A stretch of DNA of 6,699 nt. Origin: QHWK01 sp035315685. GTDB lineage: Bacteria > Acidobacteriota > Vicinamibacteria > Vicinamibacterales > CAVVIG01. Under the pieces are notes generated by a model. That model was not told the DNA's origin. It saw only the letters and a list, made by a program, of their open reading frames with translations, and did not search any database. The translations under genes and the position numbers were made by a program. Location of the stretch: NCBI GenBank assembly GCA_035315685.1, contig DATFXR010000081.1, positions 1 to 6,699 on the forward strand, written 5' to 3'. Positions 1 to 6,699 of this stretch are shown piece after piece; within the stretch, counting starts at the first letter, position 1, and each line of letters begins with the position of its first letter.

Positions 1-2318
1 AGCTTCCCGAACAGCTTCTTGACCTTGTCGACGATGACCTTCAGCGCCTTGTCGATCGCCTGGTCCACCTTCGACTGCACCTTCATGATGAAGTCGCGGA
101 TCTTCTGGCTGATGCCGCCGAGGCCGATCAGGCGCGCGAGGAAGCCGATGACGATCGGGATCGTATTGGCCAGCGCCTGCTCGATCCACTTGATCGCGCC
201 CCCGATGGCGCCGGTCGCGATGGCGTGGACCGAGTTCACCACCGCTTCGACGAACGCCATGATCTGCTGGGCCTTCTCGATGACGAACATCACGATGTTG
301 TAGATCGCGATGATCGCCTGGACGATCGCGCCCGCCGGGTTGAACATCGAGACGATCTTCGCGACCGCCTGCTTGATCACGGTCTCGATGAGCCAGTTCT
401 GGATGGCGTCGATGACCATGCTCTTCAGGTTCGAGAGATCCGCCTTCACCTGCTCCCATAGCGCCTGCGGACCGCCGGTGACCAGTGTGTAGATGTAGCC
501 GACCAGCTTCTCGATGACCGTGACGGCGGTGTTGCCAATCAGCTTCACCGCTTTGGCGCGCATCTTCTCGTAGGTGATCCCGAGCACGCCCATCACGAGC
601 TTGAAGATCGAGACCAGCGAGAGATCGGTCGGAATCGCGACGCCCGGCGGCAGGTTGCCGAACAGCCACTTCATGAAGCCGGCCTTCAGGTGCGTCCAGA
701 TGTTGCCGACGAACGCCTGGATGCCGCCCTTGACCGCGGCGATCAGGTTGCCGAGGAAGCCGAGCGGGTCGGCGATGATCAGCTTGATGGTCTCCGCGCC
801 CTTGCGGAGTACCGCCATCAGCTTCGCCTTGAATTCCAGCAGCGCCTTGATGACTTCGGCGAGCTTCTCGATGAACCCCTGGACGAGTCCCTTGTTCTCA
901 TCCTGAATCTTCTTGAGTGCCTCGTTGGCCTTGTCGAAGCCTTCCTTGTATTTCTGCGCCAGCGACTGCGCGAGCGAGTTCTTCTTCTCCTCGATGCTGC
1001 TCTCGAGCTCCGCGAAGCGCGACTGCACGTCGGCCTGCGCCTTCAGCGCCACCTGCTGCAGGTCTTTCGGCTGGCTTGCGACGAACGCCTTGATCTCCGC
1101 CTGCCCCTTCGCGACTTCCACCTTCGCTTCCTTGAGGCGCCGTTCCACGAGCGCCGCCACCTTGACGATCAGTACGTCCATGGCAGCCTGGAACACGGTG
1201 CGTCCCTGCTGGTAGAAGACGTTGACTTCGTCGGGCAGGCCCAGGAACTGGTCGCGGATCCAGCGCGCGGCGCCGACGAGCGGAATCGACAGATAGCGGC
1301 GGAGCTTGTAGTCGAAGATCTTGTCGTTGACGAACTTCGTCATCGTGTTCAACGCGGCGTCCACGCCCGCGTCGAACATCGAGTTGACTTCCGGATCCAG
1401 GGCGGCCAGCTTCGCCTCGACGCGCGCCTTCGTCGCTGCGTAAATCGACTCGATCTTGTCGACGACCGCTTTCCGCTTGGCTTCGTCGGCGGCTTTCTGC
1501 TGCTGCTGCCGCGTCAGCACCCGCACGTTGGAACCGGTTTTGGCGCCAAGCATCGCCGCCGCGCCAACTTTCACGGTCGACGTCGCACTCGTGGCCGCCG
1601 CAGTGATCGCGGTCTTCTCGGCCGCGCGATACTTCGCTGGGCCGGCATCCGCGTTTTTTGCGACCTGATCCTTCGCGTCGACGACCGCCGAGAAGCGCGG
1701 GTCGTTGGCGTTCTTGAGCTGCGGAGTGGTGACCTCCGCGTCTTTCATCTGCTCGTCGACGTTCTGCTTCGAGTCCTGCAGCGAGATGTCGGCGTCGCTC
1801 TTCGGCGCCGGCATCCCCTCGGGGGCATCCACCTTCGGCGGCGGCGCCGCGCCCTCCTTCGGGAGGGGCTGCTCGACCTTGGCTTCGCCGGTCGGTGCCG
1901 GCGCCTGCTTCGAGGCACCCGACACGTCTTTGGTCGACGACTCCTTCTGCTGCGCGACGTTCCCCTTCAGGCCGCCTTTCATCTGCTGCGCGGCGTCGTC
2001 GAAGTGCTCGGTCTCGCCGAGAGTCTTCGGCATCGCCTTGGCGATCTCCGCGCGCAGGATCTCGAGGAACGAGCTTTGTTGCGGCTTACCTTCCTTCGCT
2101 TCCTGGATCTTGTCGACCTGCTTCGCCTTGCCGCTGGCCAGGCGCTCGTTGGGCGGCCCCTTCGACGCCTTTGCGGCATCGGCGGCCTTCTTCGACGCGG
2201 GCGGATGCGTCTTGACTCTTGCGGAACCCTGCTTCAGCTGGTCGCTGATCTTCCGGAACCGCGGGTCGGCCTGCGGGTTCGGTTTTGGAAGAGGCTTCCG
2301 CAGAAGAGCGACCGCCAT
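1..2318 (-). CDS. Large helical eCIS-linked protein, putative cargo/toxin carrier, partial (3' end outside window)
   Basis: The frame stays open from ATG 2318 to position 1, giving 772 complete residues with the C-terminus missing. Residues 1-280 are Lys/Ala/Gln/Pro-rich and probably disordered, with a proline-rich stretch at 139-172 and QQQQ at 271-274. A conserved-looking block follows, RYLSIPLVGAARWIRDQF (341-358) and DEVNVFYQQGRTVFQ (363-377). Heptad-like helices at about 385-478 then suggest coiled coil, ending in ENKGLV. From about 510 to 772 there are glycine-punctuated amphipathic helices, including FMKWLFGNLPPG (548-559), NPAGAIVQAIIAIYNIVMF (660-678) and IGFLARLIGLGGI (724-736). From memory this matches the middle of large eCIS-linked proteins that carry DUF4157 in front and a toxin behind. 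Here no DUF4157 HExxH motif is present, and any toxin domain would lie beyond position 1. I read 87 lysines and no cysteine. Cargo role is inference; a structural fibre or tape-like role is possible. Confidence 0.85.
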   Translation of the reverse strand, partial: MAVALLRKPLPKPNPQADPRFRKISDQLKQGSARVKTHPPASKKAADAAKASKGPPNERLASGKAKQVDKIQEAKEGKPQQSSFLEILRAEIAKAMPKTLGETEHFDDAAQQMKGGLKGNVAQQKESSTKDVSGASKQAPAPTGEAKVEQPLPKEGAAPPPKVDAPEGMPAPKSDADISLQDSKQNVDEQMKDAEVTTPQLKNANDPRFSAVVDAKDQVAKNADAGPAKYRAAEKTAITAAATSATSTVKVGAAAMLGAKTGSNVRVLTRQQQQKAADEAKRKAVVDKIESIYAATKARVEAKLAALDPEVNSMFDAGVDAALNTMTKFVNDKIFDYKLRRYLSIPLVGAARWIRDQFLGLPDEVNVFYQQGRTVFQAAMDVLIVKVAALVERRLKEAKVEVAKGQAEIKAFVASQPKDLQQVALKAQADVQSRFAELESSIEEKKNSLAQSLAQKYKEGFDKANEALKKIQDENKGLVQGFIEKLAEVIKALLEFKAKLMAVLRKGAETIKLIIADPLGFLGNLIAAVKGGIQAFVGNIWTHLKAGFMKWLFGNLPPGVAIPTDLSLVSIFKLVMGVLGITYEKMRAKAVKLIGNTAVTVIEKLVGYIYTLVTGGPQALWEQVKADLSNLKSMVIDAIQNWLIETVIKQAVAKIVSMFNPAGAIVQAIIAIYNIVMFVIEKAQQIMAFVEAVVNSVHAIATGAIGGAIKWIEQALANTIPIVIGFLARLIGLGGISQKIRDFIMKVQSKVDQAIDKALKVIVDKVKKLFGK

Positions 2319-2330
2319 CGGTCACACCCT
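2319..2330 (-). promoter_or_regulatory. Ribosome binding site of the long helical protein
   Basis: On the minus strand AGGG (2330-2327) lies eight bases before the ATG at 2318-2316 and is placed in the last codons of the ATPase gene. The ATPase TGA (2324-2322) is in the same frame and only one codon before the ATG, so no earlier start is possible. Confidence 0.5.
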
Positions 2331-4376
2331 GGCCATCGTCGCTCGAGGAAGCGGACAGACCGTTCCGGACTTGCGATACTCCCGGTGCACGGCATCCTGC
2401 AGGTCGCAGGTGGAGACCGGGCGCCCGCGCTCGAGCGCCGCCAGCGACGCGTGCAGGACCGCGTTGCGGATCTGGCCGCCGCTCAACTCGCAGCGCAGCG
2501 CCGCCTCCTGCAGCCACGCCGACTCAACGCCGTGAGCAACCGGCAGATGGAGCTGCCAGATCAGCCATCGTTCGTGCGGACCGGGCATTCTGAACTCGAC
2601 GACGACGTCCATCCGGCGCTGGAACGCAGTGTCGATCCGCGCCACCGCGTTGGTCGTGACGACGAGTAGGCCTTCAAACGATTCGAGCCGTTGGAGCAGG
2701 TAGTTGGTCTCGAGATTCGCATATCGATCGTTCGAGTTCTGCACCGCCGTGCGTCCTGTGAGGAGCGCGTCGCCTTCGTCGATCAACAGGACGACGTCGA
2801 CCTCCTCGGCGCGCGAAAAAAGCTGGTCGAGGCTCTTCTCCGTTTCGCCCAGGTACTTGTTCACCACCGACGCGAGATCGAGGCGGTAGAGATCCATCTC
2901 GAGTGACGATGCCAGCAGGCGGGCCGCCATGGTCTTGCCGGTGCCGCTCGGACCTGCAAACAGCGCTCGCACGCCGCTCGACAGCTGCGGCCCAAGCGAA
3001 GCACCAACTCGCGTACGCAAACGCTCGCGATGGCGACAGCGAAGCTCGAGGCTGCGCAGCTCCGCCAGCGTATCGGGTGCCGCGCCGAGGCATTCCCAGC
3101 CGCCCGCCGCGGGAACGTAGGCCGCCAGTCGCTCGATGTCGGCGTGTAGCGCGCGGCTGGCCACTCGTACATCAGAAGGCTCAATCCGCGATCGTCCGTG
3201 CAGGGCGGCTTGAGCGCGCGCAAGCGCTGACGAACGGAAGATGAACCCGCTCGTCAGACGGAATCGATCGCCGAACTCTAGTGCGGCGCCGGAGGCGGGC
3301 GCGTCGAGCGATCGGTGCCACAGGTCGCTGCGTTCGGCTGGGCCTGGCATGGGGATATGAACAGTGACAGCGCCAGCCGCCTCTCCGGTGATGGCGCCGT
3401 GCCGGCCGGCGACGATCGCAATCGGCCCGTCGTAGCCCTTGAGCGGCGGCAGCTCGCAGGTCTCGCCCAGTCCGAGATCGAGCGCGACGATGGGCATCGC
3501 GTGCAGCAGCGTTGCGAGCACGCCGGCCGACGTCCAGCGATCGTCCGGCTGACGCAACGACCCGGTCAGCTCGAGCGCGTTGAGGCCGAGGGCGCCCGCC
3601 ATCGCGCGCGCAATGGTGTGCCGGCCGTTGTGGCGCGGTCCGCGGACGATCACGGCCTTCGCCCGGCGGGAACGAAGGATGGAAGGGAGCGCTTCGACTT
3701 CGCGCCGTGTGACGTCCGGCAAAATGAGGTCCTCGACAGACGGCAGCTGCCGGGCGACCGTCAACGTGACGCCCGCCATCGCGGTGATCGATGGTTCCCC
3801 GCGAAGCGCGTCCCACACCGCGGGAGGACTCTGGAACATCCACTGCAGCCGCGGCGCCTCCGGGTTCACGACGTGCACCAGGCCGTGCTCGATCAGAATT
3901 CGGATTGCGCCGCGCACTCCCGACACGCCATCGTCGTCGCGCCACCACGCCGTCAGTAGTCCGAGCGTCGGACGAGGCGACGGTCCACTCGGCTGCGCAG
4001 CTTCGATCGGAAACGCAAAGCGCGGATCTTCTTCAATCAGTCCGATCGCCATGAGCAGCGTCAGCGTGCGATCGTCGAGTTGCAGCGCCTCGCGCAAGGC
4101 GCGCAGCGGCAGGTGCGTGCCGACGGTCGCTTCCCAGCGTGCGACGAACGCCCGCCATCGCGGATCGGATGCCCTTGACGAAATCTCGATGTCGCCGATC
4201 CGCTGCAGTTCGTCGAGATAATCGGTCACGAAGGGGAACTGCTCGACCACTTCCTCGATCGATCCCAGGTTCGCGGCAAGACGCTCGAGCACGTGCAGCA
4301 CGCCGCCGAGGAAGTACAGCTTGAAATGGCTGGCGGCAGTCGGCGCGAGCTGCGGCTCAGTCGAAATGGAAGCCAA
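2322..4376 (-). CDS. eCIS-type AAA+ ATPase with a degenerate first AAA module (684 aa from TTG)
   Basis: This is a cytoplasmic AAA+ ATPase of the kind found in contractile injection loci (Afp15/Pvc15-like), where the family is linked to particle assembly or cargo loading. Numbering from the TTG start, residues 1-200 form a helical N-terminal region including FLGGVLHVLERL (22-33). A first AAA-like module spans about 210-410, and its Walker A is decayed to GPRHNGRHT (246-254). The second module is intact: Walker A GPSGTGKT (475-482), pore-loop KYLG (507-510), Walker B VVLLIDEGDA (528-537), sensor 1 TTN (574-576), arginine-finger FQRRMD (585-590) and a sensor-2-like GGQIRN (633-638). The start is chosen from AGGAG six bases upstream. 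The gene overlaps its upstream neighbour by 20 bases and ends three bases before the long helical gene, which could be its cargo client. ATPase identity is firm. The eCIS placement is inferred from architecture and neighbours. Confidence 0.93.
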   Translation of the reverse strand: MASISTEPQLAPTAASHFKLYFLGGVLHVLERLAANLGSIEEVVEQFPFVTDYLDELQRIGDIEISSRASDPRWRAFVARWEATVGTHLPLRALREALQLDDRTLTLLMAIGLIEEDPRFAFPIEAAQPSGPSPRPTLGLLTAWWRDDDGVSGVRGAIRILIEHGLVHVVNPEAPRLQWMFQSPPAVWDALRGEPSITAMAGVTLTVARQLPSVEDLILPDVTRREVEALPSILRSRRAKAVIVRGPRHNGRHTIARAMAGALGLNALELTGSLRQPDDRWTSAGVLATLLHAMPIVALDLGLGETCELPPLKGYDGPIAIVAGRHGAITGEAAGAVTVHIPMPGPAERSDLWHRSLDAPASGAALEFGDRFRLTSGFIFRSSALARAQAALHGRSRIEPSDVRVASRALHADIERLAAYVPAAGGWECLGAAPDTLAELRSLELRCRHRERLRTRVGASLGPQLSSGVRALFAGPSGTGKTMAARLLASSLEMDLYRLDLASVVNKYLGETEKSLDQLFSRAEEVDVVLLIDEGDALLTGRTAVQNSNDRYANLETNYLLQRLESFEGLLVVTTNAVARIDTAFQRRMDVVVEFRMPGPHERWLIWQLHLPVAHGVESAWLQEAALRCELSGGQIRNAVLHASLAALERGRPVSTCDLQDAVHREYRKSGTVCPLPRATMARV

Positions 4377-6117
4377 CGTGCACTCCTGCGGCCGGAGTCC
4401 AGCCCGGATTGCGATCGAGGCTCGCCGCGCGGATCTCGATCGGATGGCGTTCGAGGGAGAAGCCGACGTCCAGATGACCTGGAGTGCGAGTGATGCGTCC
4501 ACGACGACGGATCAGGAGGCCGCCAGGATCGTCGACCTCGAACACGGACTCGAGGTGCATGTGCACGCGTCCAACGAGGCGGGCGTGTTCGCCGGGCAAC
4601 AGATCCGGAGCGCCATCCTGCAACTCCGGATCGCGCGAAGGATCGGCCAGGTCCCTGAGAACCTTCCACAGTGGGTCGTTGGCGTCGTGTTCACCGAGGC
4701 ACTCGCGCGCGACGAGCTCCACGAAACGCCAGATGCTCAAAGGCAAGTCGTCGACTACCGTAATTCCATGACTGTAGAGCTTCAGATCGATCGCGACGTT
4801 GATCAGAAAGAAGGCGCCTGCGTACTCCGATTCGACGGCCTCGACGTCCGCGACGGGTGGCTGTTCAGCGGCAACCGGCGTCTCCAGCTCCAGGCTCGCT
4901 TCGCGAAGCGGATGCGATGGCGAGAGACTCGACAACGAAGCATTCCTGGAATCGGCAACCGGCCCCGCGAGCGTCTGGGGCGATATCGAACGGCGGCGCC
5001 TCGCCGCCAGCATTGGCAGGACGTCGTCCGAATCGCTCGCTCGTGACTCGTCGGCGGACCGTTCGTTCGTGGCAGGCCGCCGCGCAATCGCGGAGGCAAG
5101 TCGTGGCGATTCTGGTATCGTTGCGACATCAGACCATCCAGGCGCCGAAGCCGTGACGGGAGACTGGCCGTGCAGTTCGTCGTACCTGACAGTGTCTGAA
5201 ACCGTCGCGTCCTCGCGATGCTCCGCCCGTCGCGCGTTTCGCAGATATGACACGACGGCGCGCGAGAAGCCTTCGGTCCGCGGCAAGGCCGGTGAACGCC
5301 GCAGCACGATGCACATCGCGGCGAACGTGCGCGACACGAGCGGAGCAGATAGCTGCTCCCACGCCGCCGGGACCACGCCGCGCCATGGAGAAGGAAGATT
5401 AGATGAGCGCGGTGCCGGACGATGTGCGGCCGGCGGCGCTGTTTCGTTCCGCGGTACGGCGATCGCATGGGGACGCGCGTCGGGTGCGTCGACTTCACCA
5501 GAAACAGCGCCGATGGCCTCCGCGAAAGCGGGCAGCGCGTATGCGCGCAGCATTGCGTCGAGAAGTGCGGATGCAGAGGAAGGGGTCAGTGTTCGTATCC
5601 ATGGCGCTGCATCGCCGATTCGCATCAGCGATTCAAATGCGGCCGGCATATACGTCGGCGCATCGCGCCAGGCGGCAACCACGGATTCCATTGACGCCGC
5701 AGGAAGCAGATGCCGCCACCACCAGAACCAGGAGAGCGGTCCGCGGCAGATGTCGCGCGCTGCGCACGCGAGCATCTCGGCCTCGTCGGTGAACAGCACG
5801 GCGTCCACGTCCGAGCCGACCGGTCCTTCCATCGGCCGCGCCGCGTGTTGCAGCATCGCACCAAGGGCGGCACGCATTGCCAATTCCCAGGCCAGGGGAT
5901 GCTGCCGCGGCCGGCCCGGCCGCATGTCAATCCCATCGGGCAACGGATCGGGCATCGCTCTGATGCAGAGAATCGCGTGCGGCGGCATCGCTGGCGGCGA
6001 GAGATCGAGCGTTCGCAGCACAACTCCGCAGCGCATTTGCAACCCATGCGGCTCAGCCGCATCCGCGCGCAGGTGCACTCGCCCGATGGTCGTGTCCCGC
6101 CCGAGTGATGCCTTCAT
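4357..6117 (-). CDS. eCIS-associated conserved protein of unknown function (586 aa)
   Basis: I do not recognise a named Pfam family, but both ends resemble an uncharacterised protein encoded next to AAA+ ATPases in extracellular contractile injection loci (recollection, not a search). The N-terminal domain (about 1-205) has DAVLFTDEAEMLACAARD (105-122), followed by an aromatic cluster WFWWWRHLLP (130-139). Residues about 206-430 are rich in Ser, Arg, Ala and Pro and look mostly disordered, except for a helical patch at about 248-297. The C-terminal part opens with EYAGAFFLINVAIDLKLY (431-448), continues through IWRFVELVARECLG, and ends in a compact module (540-586) with HLDVGFSLERHPIEIR and LDRNPGWTPAAG. 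No signal peptide or membrane helix is seen. It has only three lysines. The start at 6117 is supported by the ATGA overlap and a GGGGA ribosome site. The end overlaps the ATPase gene by 20 bases. An assembly or structural accessory role is inference. Confidence 0.85.
   Translation of the reverse strand: MKASLGRDTTIGRVHLRADAAEPHGLQMRCGVVLRTLDLSPPAMPPHAILCIRAMPDPLPDGIDMRPGRPRQHPLAWELAMRAALGAMLQHAARPMEGPVGSDVDAVLFTDEAEMLACAARDICRGPLSWFWWWRHLLPAASMESVVAAWRDAPTYMPAAFESLMRIGDAAPWIRTLTPSSASALLDAMLRAYALPAFAEAIGAVSGEVDAPDARPHAIAVPRNETAPPAAHRPAPRSSNLPSPWRGVVPAAWEQLSAPLVSRTFAAMCIVLRRSPALPRTEGFSRAVVSYLRNARRAEHREDATVSDTVRYDELHGQSPVTASAPGWSDVATIPESPRLASAIARRPATNERSADESRASDSDDVLPMLAARRRRSISPQTLAGPVADSRNASLSSLSPSHPLREASLELETPVAAEQPPVADVEAVESEYAGAFFLINVAIDLKLYSHGITVVDDLPLSIWRFVELVARECLGEHDANDPLWKVLRDLADPSRDPELQDGAPDLLPGEHARLVGRVHMHLESVFEVDDPGGLLIRRRGRITRTPGHLDVGFSLERHPIEIRAASLDRNPGWTPAAGVHVGFHFD
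4377..4387 (-). promoter_or_regulatory. Strong Shine-Dalgarno that decides a TTG start for the ATPase
   Basis: On the minus strand AGGAG (4387-4383) is followed by six bases (TGCACG) and then TTG (4376-4374), in frame with the ATPase. The site lies inside the final codons of the 586-residue gene. No ATG in the ATPase frame lies nearby: the upstream one at 4502 is deep inside the preceding gene, and the next downstream Met would remove over 100 residues. Confidence 0.65.
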
Positions 6118-6699
6118 CTTTCATCCCCGCAGGGCGAACCCGCGAGAAGCGCTCCTGCCTGATGGGCGTCAGAATCCGACCAGATCTCCATGAGCTGGTT
6201 CATCTGGCCCTCTGTCGAGAACGGCTCCACAGATCGCTCGACGAAACGTCGGGTACGGCTCACTCGCACACGGGAGCCGCAGACGTACAACCCGACAGCG
6301 ATGAGAACGAGGCTGATGGCCTGGTGGAGCGACAGACGTCCGACGGTCGCGCTGAAATCCCCACGCCCGAATTCGAGGAGGAAGCGTCCGACGCCGTAGC
6401 CCAGGACGAAGAGGCCGAGCCGCTGCCCCGGCGCGGCCGCGGGCCGTCGGAGCAAGAAAAAGAGGGCAAGGCCAAGCGCGGCGTGCAGAAGCTGGATTGG
6501 AAGCACCGGCAATGACAGCGCCTGCAACGGTGCGATCAGGCCACGGTCTCCCTGGGCGACGAACGCCTCGGTATCCGCCGGGTACCGCACCGCAAAGTCG
6601 CCGTGCGTGAGCACGCCGTAATCGTCGCCGTTCAAGAAGCAGCCGAGACGACCCAGCGCGTACCTCAGCGCACCGGCGGGCGCCATCGCGTCGGCGAAG
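6114..6699 (-). CDS. Lgt-like prolipoprotein diacylglyceryl transferase family membrane protein, partial (5' end outside window)
   Basis: Lgt enzymes are inner-membrane proteins that transfer diacylglycerol from phosphatidylglycerol to the lipobox cysteine of prolipoproteins. The frame is open to the window edge, so the N-terminal part is missing and 194 residues are visible (F1 is the first complete codon). Visible residues 16-28 read GRLGCFLNGDDYG, matching the Lgt signature region. Residues 37-40 (VRYP) match the following strand, 66-73 (VLPIQLLH) align with the usual RHPxQLYE, and 105-114 (RFLLEFGRGD) match RFxxEFxR. LSLHQ (122-126) then precedes a last membrane helix. Three hydrophobic segments lie near 63-83, 94-108 and 125-140. 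Oddities: the usual Asn and Glu of the signature are Cys and Asp, the His and Glu of HPxQLYE are Leu and His, and about 53 soluble residues follow the last helix. The fold call is firm. Catalytic activity on lipoproteins is uncertain. It is coupled by ATGA to the next gene. It could be a divergent paralogue rather than the housekeeping lgt. Confidence 0.8.
   Translation of the reverse strand, partial: FADAMAPAGALRYALGRLGCFLNGDDYGVLTHGDFAVRYPADTEAFVAQGDRGLIAPLQALSLPVLPIQLLHAALGLALFFLLRRPAAAPGQRLGLFVLGYGVGRFLLEFGRGDFSATVGRLSLHQAISLVLIAVGLYVCGSRVRVSRTRRFVERSVEPFSTEGQMNQLMEIWSDSDAHQAGALLAGSPCGDER
6118..6128 (-). promoter_or_regulatory. Ribosome binding site and ATGA coupling for the 586-residue protein
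   Basis: On the minus strand a GGGGA run (6128-6124) lies six bases before the ATG at 6117-6115. It is inside the last codons of the Lgt-like gene, whose TGA (6116-6114) overlaps this ATG as ATGA. This fixes the start and suggests translational coupling. Confidence 0.6.

Larger units (their letters stand above)
1..6699 (-). other. Single-direction, translationally coupled operon segment
   Basis: All four genes run leftward with junctions of minus 4, minus 20 and plus 3 bases. I see no promoter-like spacing and no hairpin followed by a T-run between them. The segment is therefore likely co-transcribed from a promoter to the right of 6699 and ends left of position 1. Confidence 0.75.

Noticed and set aside
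1..2318. DUF4157 metalloprotease-like domain in the long protein
   Set aside because: I looked for an HExxH motif and its flanks in the visible residues and found none.
690..2669. Long plus-strand open frame of 659 residues
   Set aside because: It is the mirror of the minus-strand long gene: codon positions align so that stops are rare in GC-rich DNA. The translation is arginine/leucine-rich without motifs, and it runs across two minus-strand genes.
3181..3948. Minus-strand 255-residue open frame inside the ATPase gene
   Set aside because: It is an out-of-frame, arginine-rich translation within the ATPase coding region, whose own frame carries clear AAA+ motifs.
4377..4502. Upstream ATG extension of the ATPase
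   Set aside because: It would overlap the preceding gene by about 146 bases. The encoded residues mirror that gene's codons in another frame, and a much better ribosome site serves the TTG at 4376.
4799..6193. Plus-strand open frame of 464 residues
   Set aside because: It is a low-complexity Ala/Ser/Arg translation opposite the 586-residue gene and across its junction with the Lgt-like gene. No motif or ribosome site was seen.
1..6699. CRISPR arrays, tRNA genes, insertion-sequence ends, terminators
   Set aside because: No regularly spaced repeats, cloverleaf-like segments, inverted terminal repeats or hairpin plus T-run were seen. The window is filled by coding sequence.

Overview
The window is a compact, GC-rich stretch in which every real gene lies on the minus strand. 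Transcription therefore runs from the right edge (6699) to the left edge (1). There are four genes with essentially no intergenic DNA. In order of transcription they are: a truncated Lgt-like membrane protein (6699-6114), a conserved 586-residue protein (6117-4357), a two-module AAA+ ATPase (4376-2322), and a very long helical protein that leaves the window at position 1 (2318-1). The junctions are a 4-base ATGA overlap, a 20-base overlap and a 3-base gap. This looks like one translationally coupled operon segment.

The last three genes together look like the accessory and cargo end of an extracellular contractile injection system (eCIS: Afp/PVC/MAC-like phage-tail-derived particles). The ATPase has a decayed first AAA module followed by an intact one, as in eCIS ATPases. 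The 586-residue protein has N- and C-terminal motifs that I recall from an uncharacterised family encoded beside such ATPases. The long protein matches, from memory, the helical middle part of large eCIS-linked proteins that usually carry DUF4157 at the N-terminus and a variable toxin at the C-terminus. No sheath, tube, spike or baseplate gene lies inside the window, so the eCIS assignment rests on these accessory genes and on remembered family resemblance.

The first gene is the least expected. It is the C-terminal part of a prolipoprotein diacylglyceryl transferase (Lgt)-family membrane enzyme with altered signature residues and an extra soluble tail, coupled by ATGA to the eCIS-type gene. 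Lgt is not a standard eCIS part.

The organism cannot be named from the sequence. High GC, an Arg-rich and Lys-poor proteome in two genes, and an eCIS of this layout suit an environmental bacterium such as Acidobacteriota, Myxococcota, Gemmatimonadota or Chloroflexota. This is a guess. I saw no RNA genes, insertion sequences, CRISPR arrays, promoters or terminators, and no stretch above about 20 bases lacks a gene.
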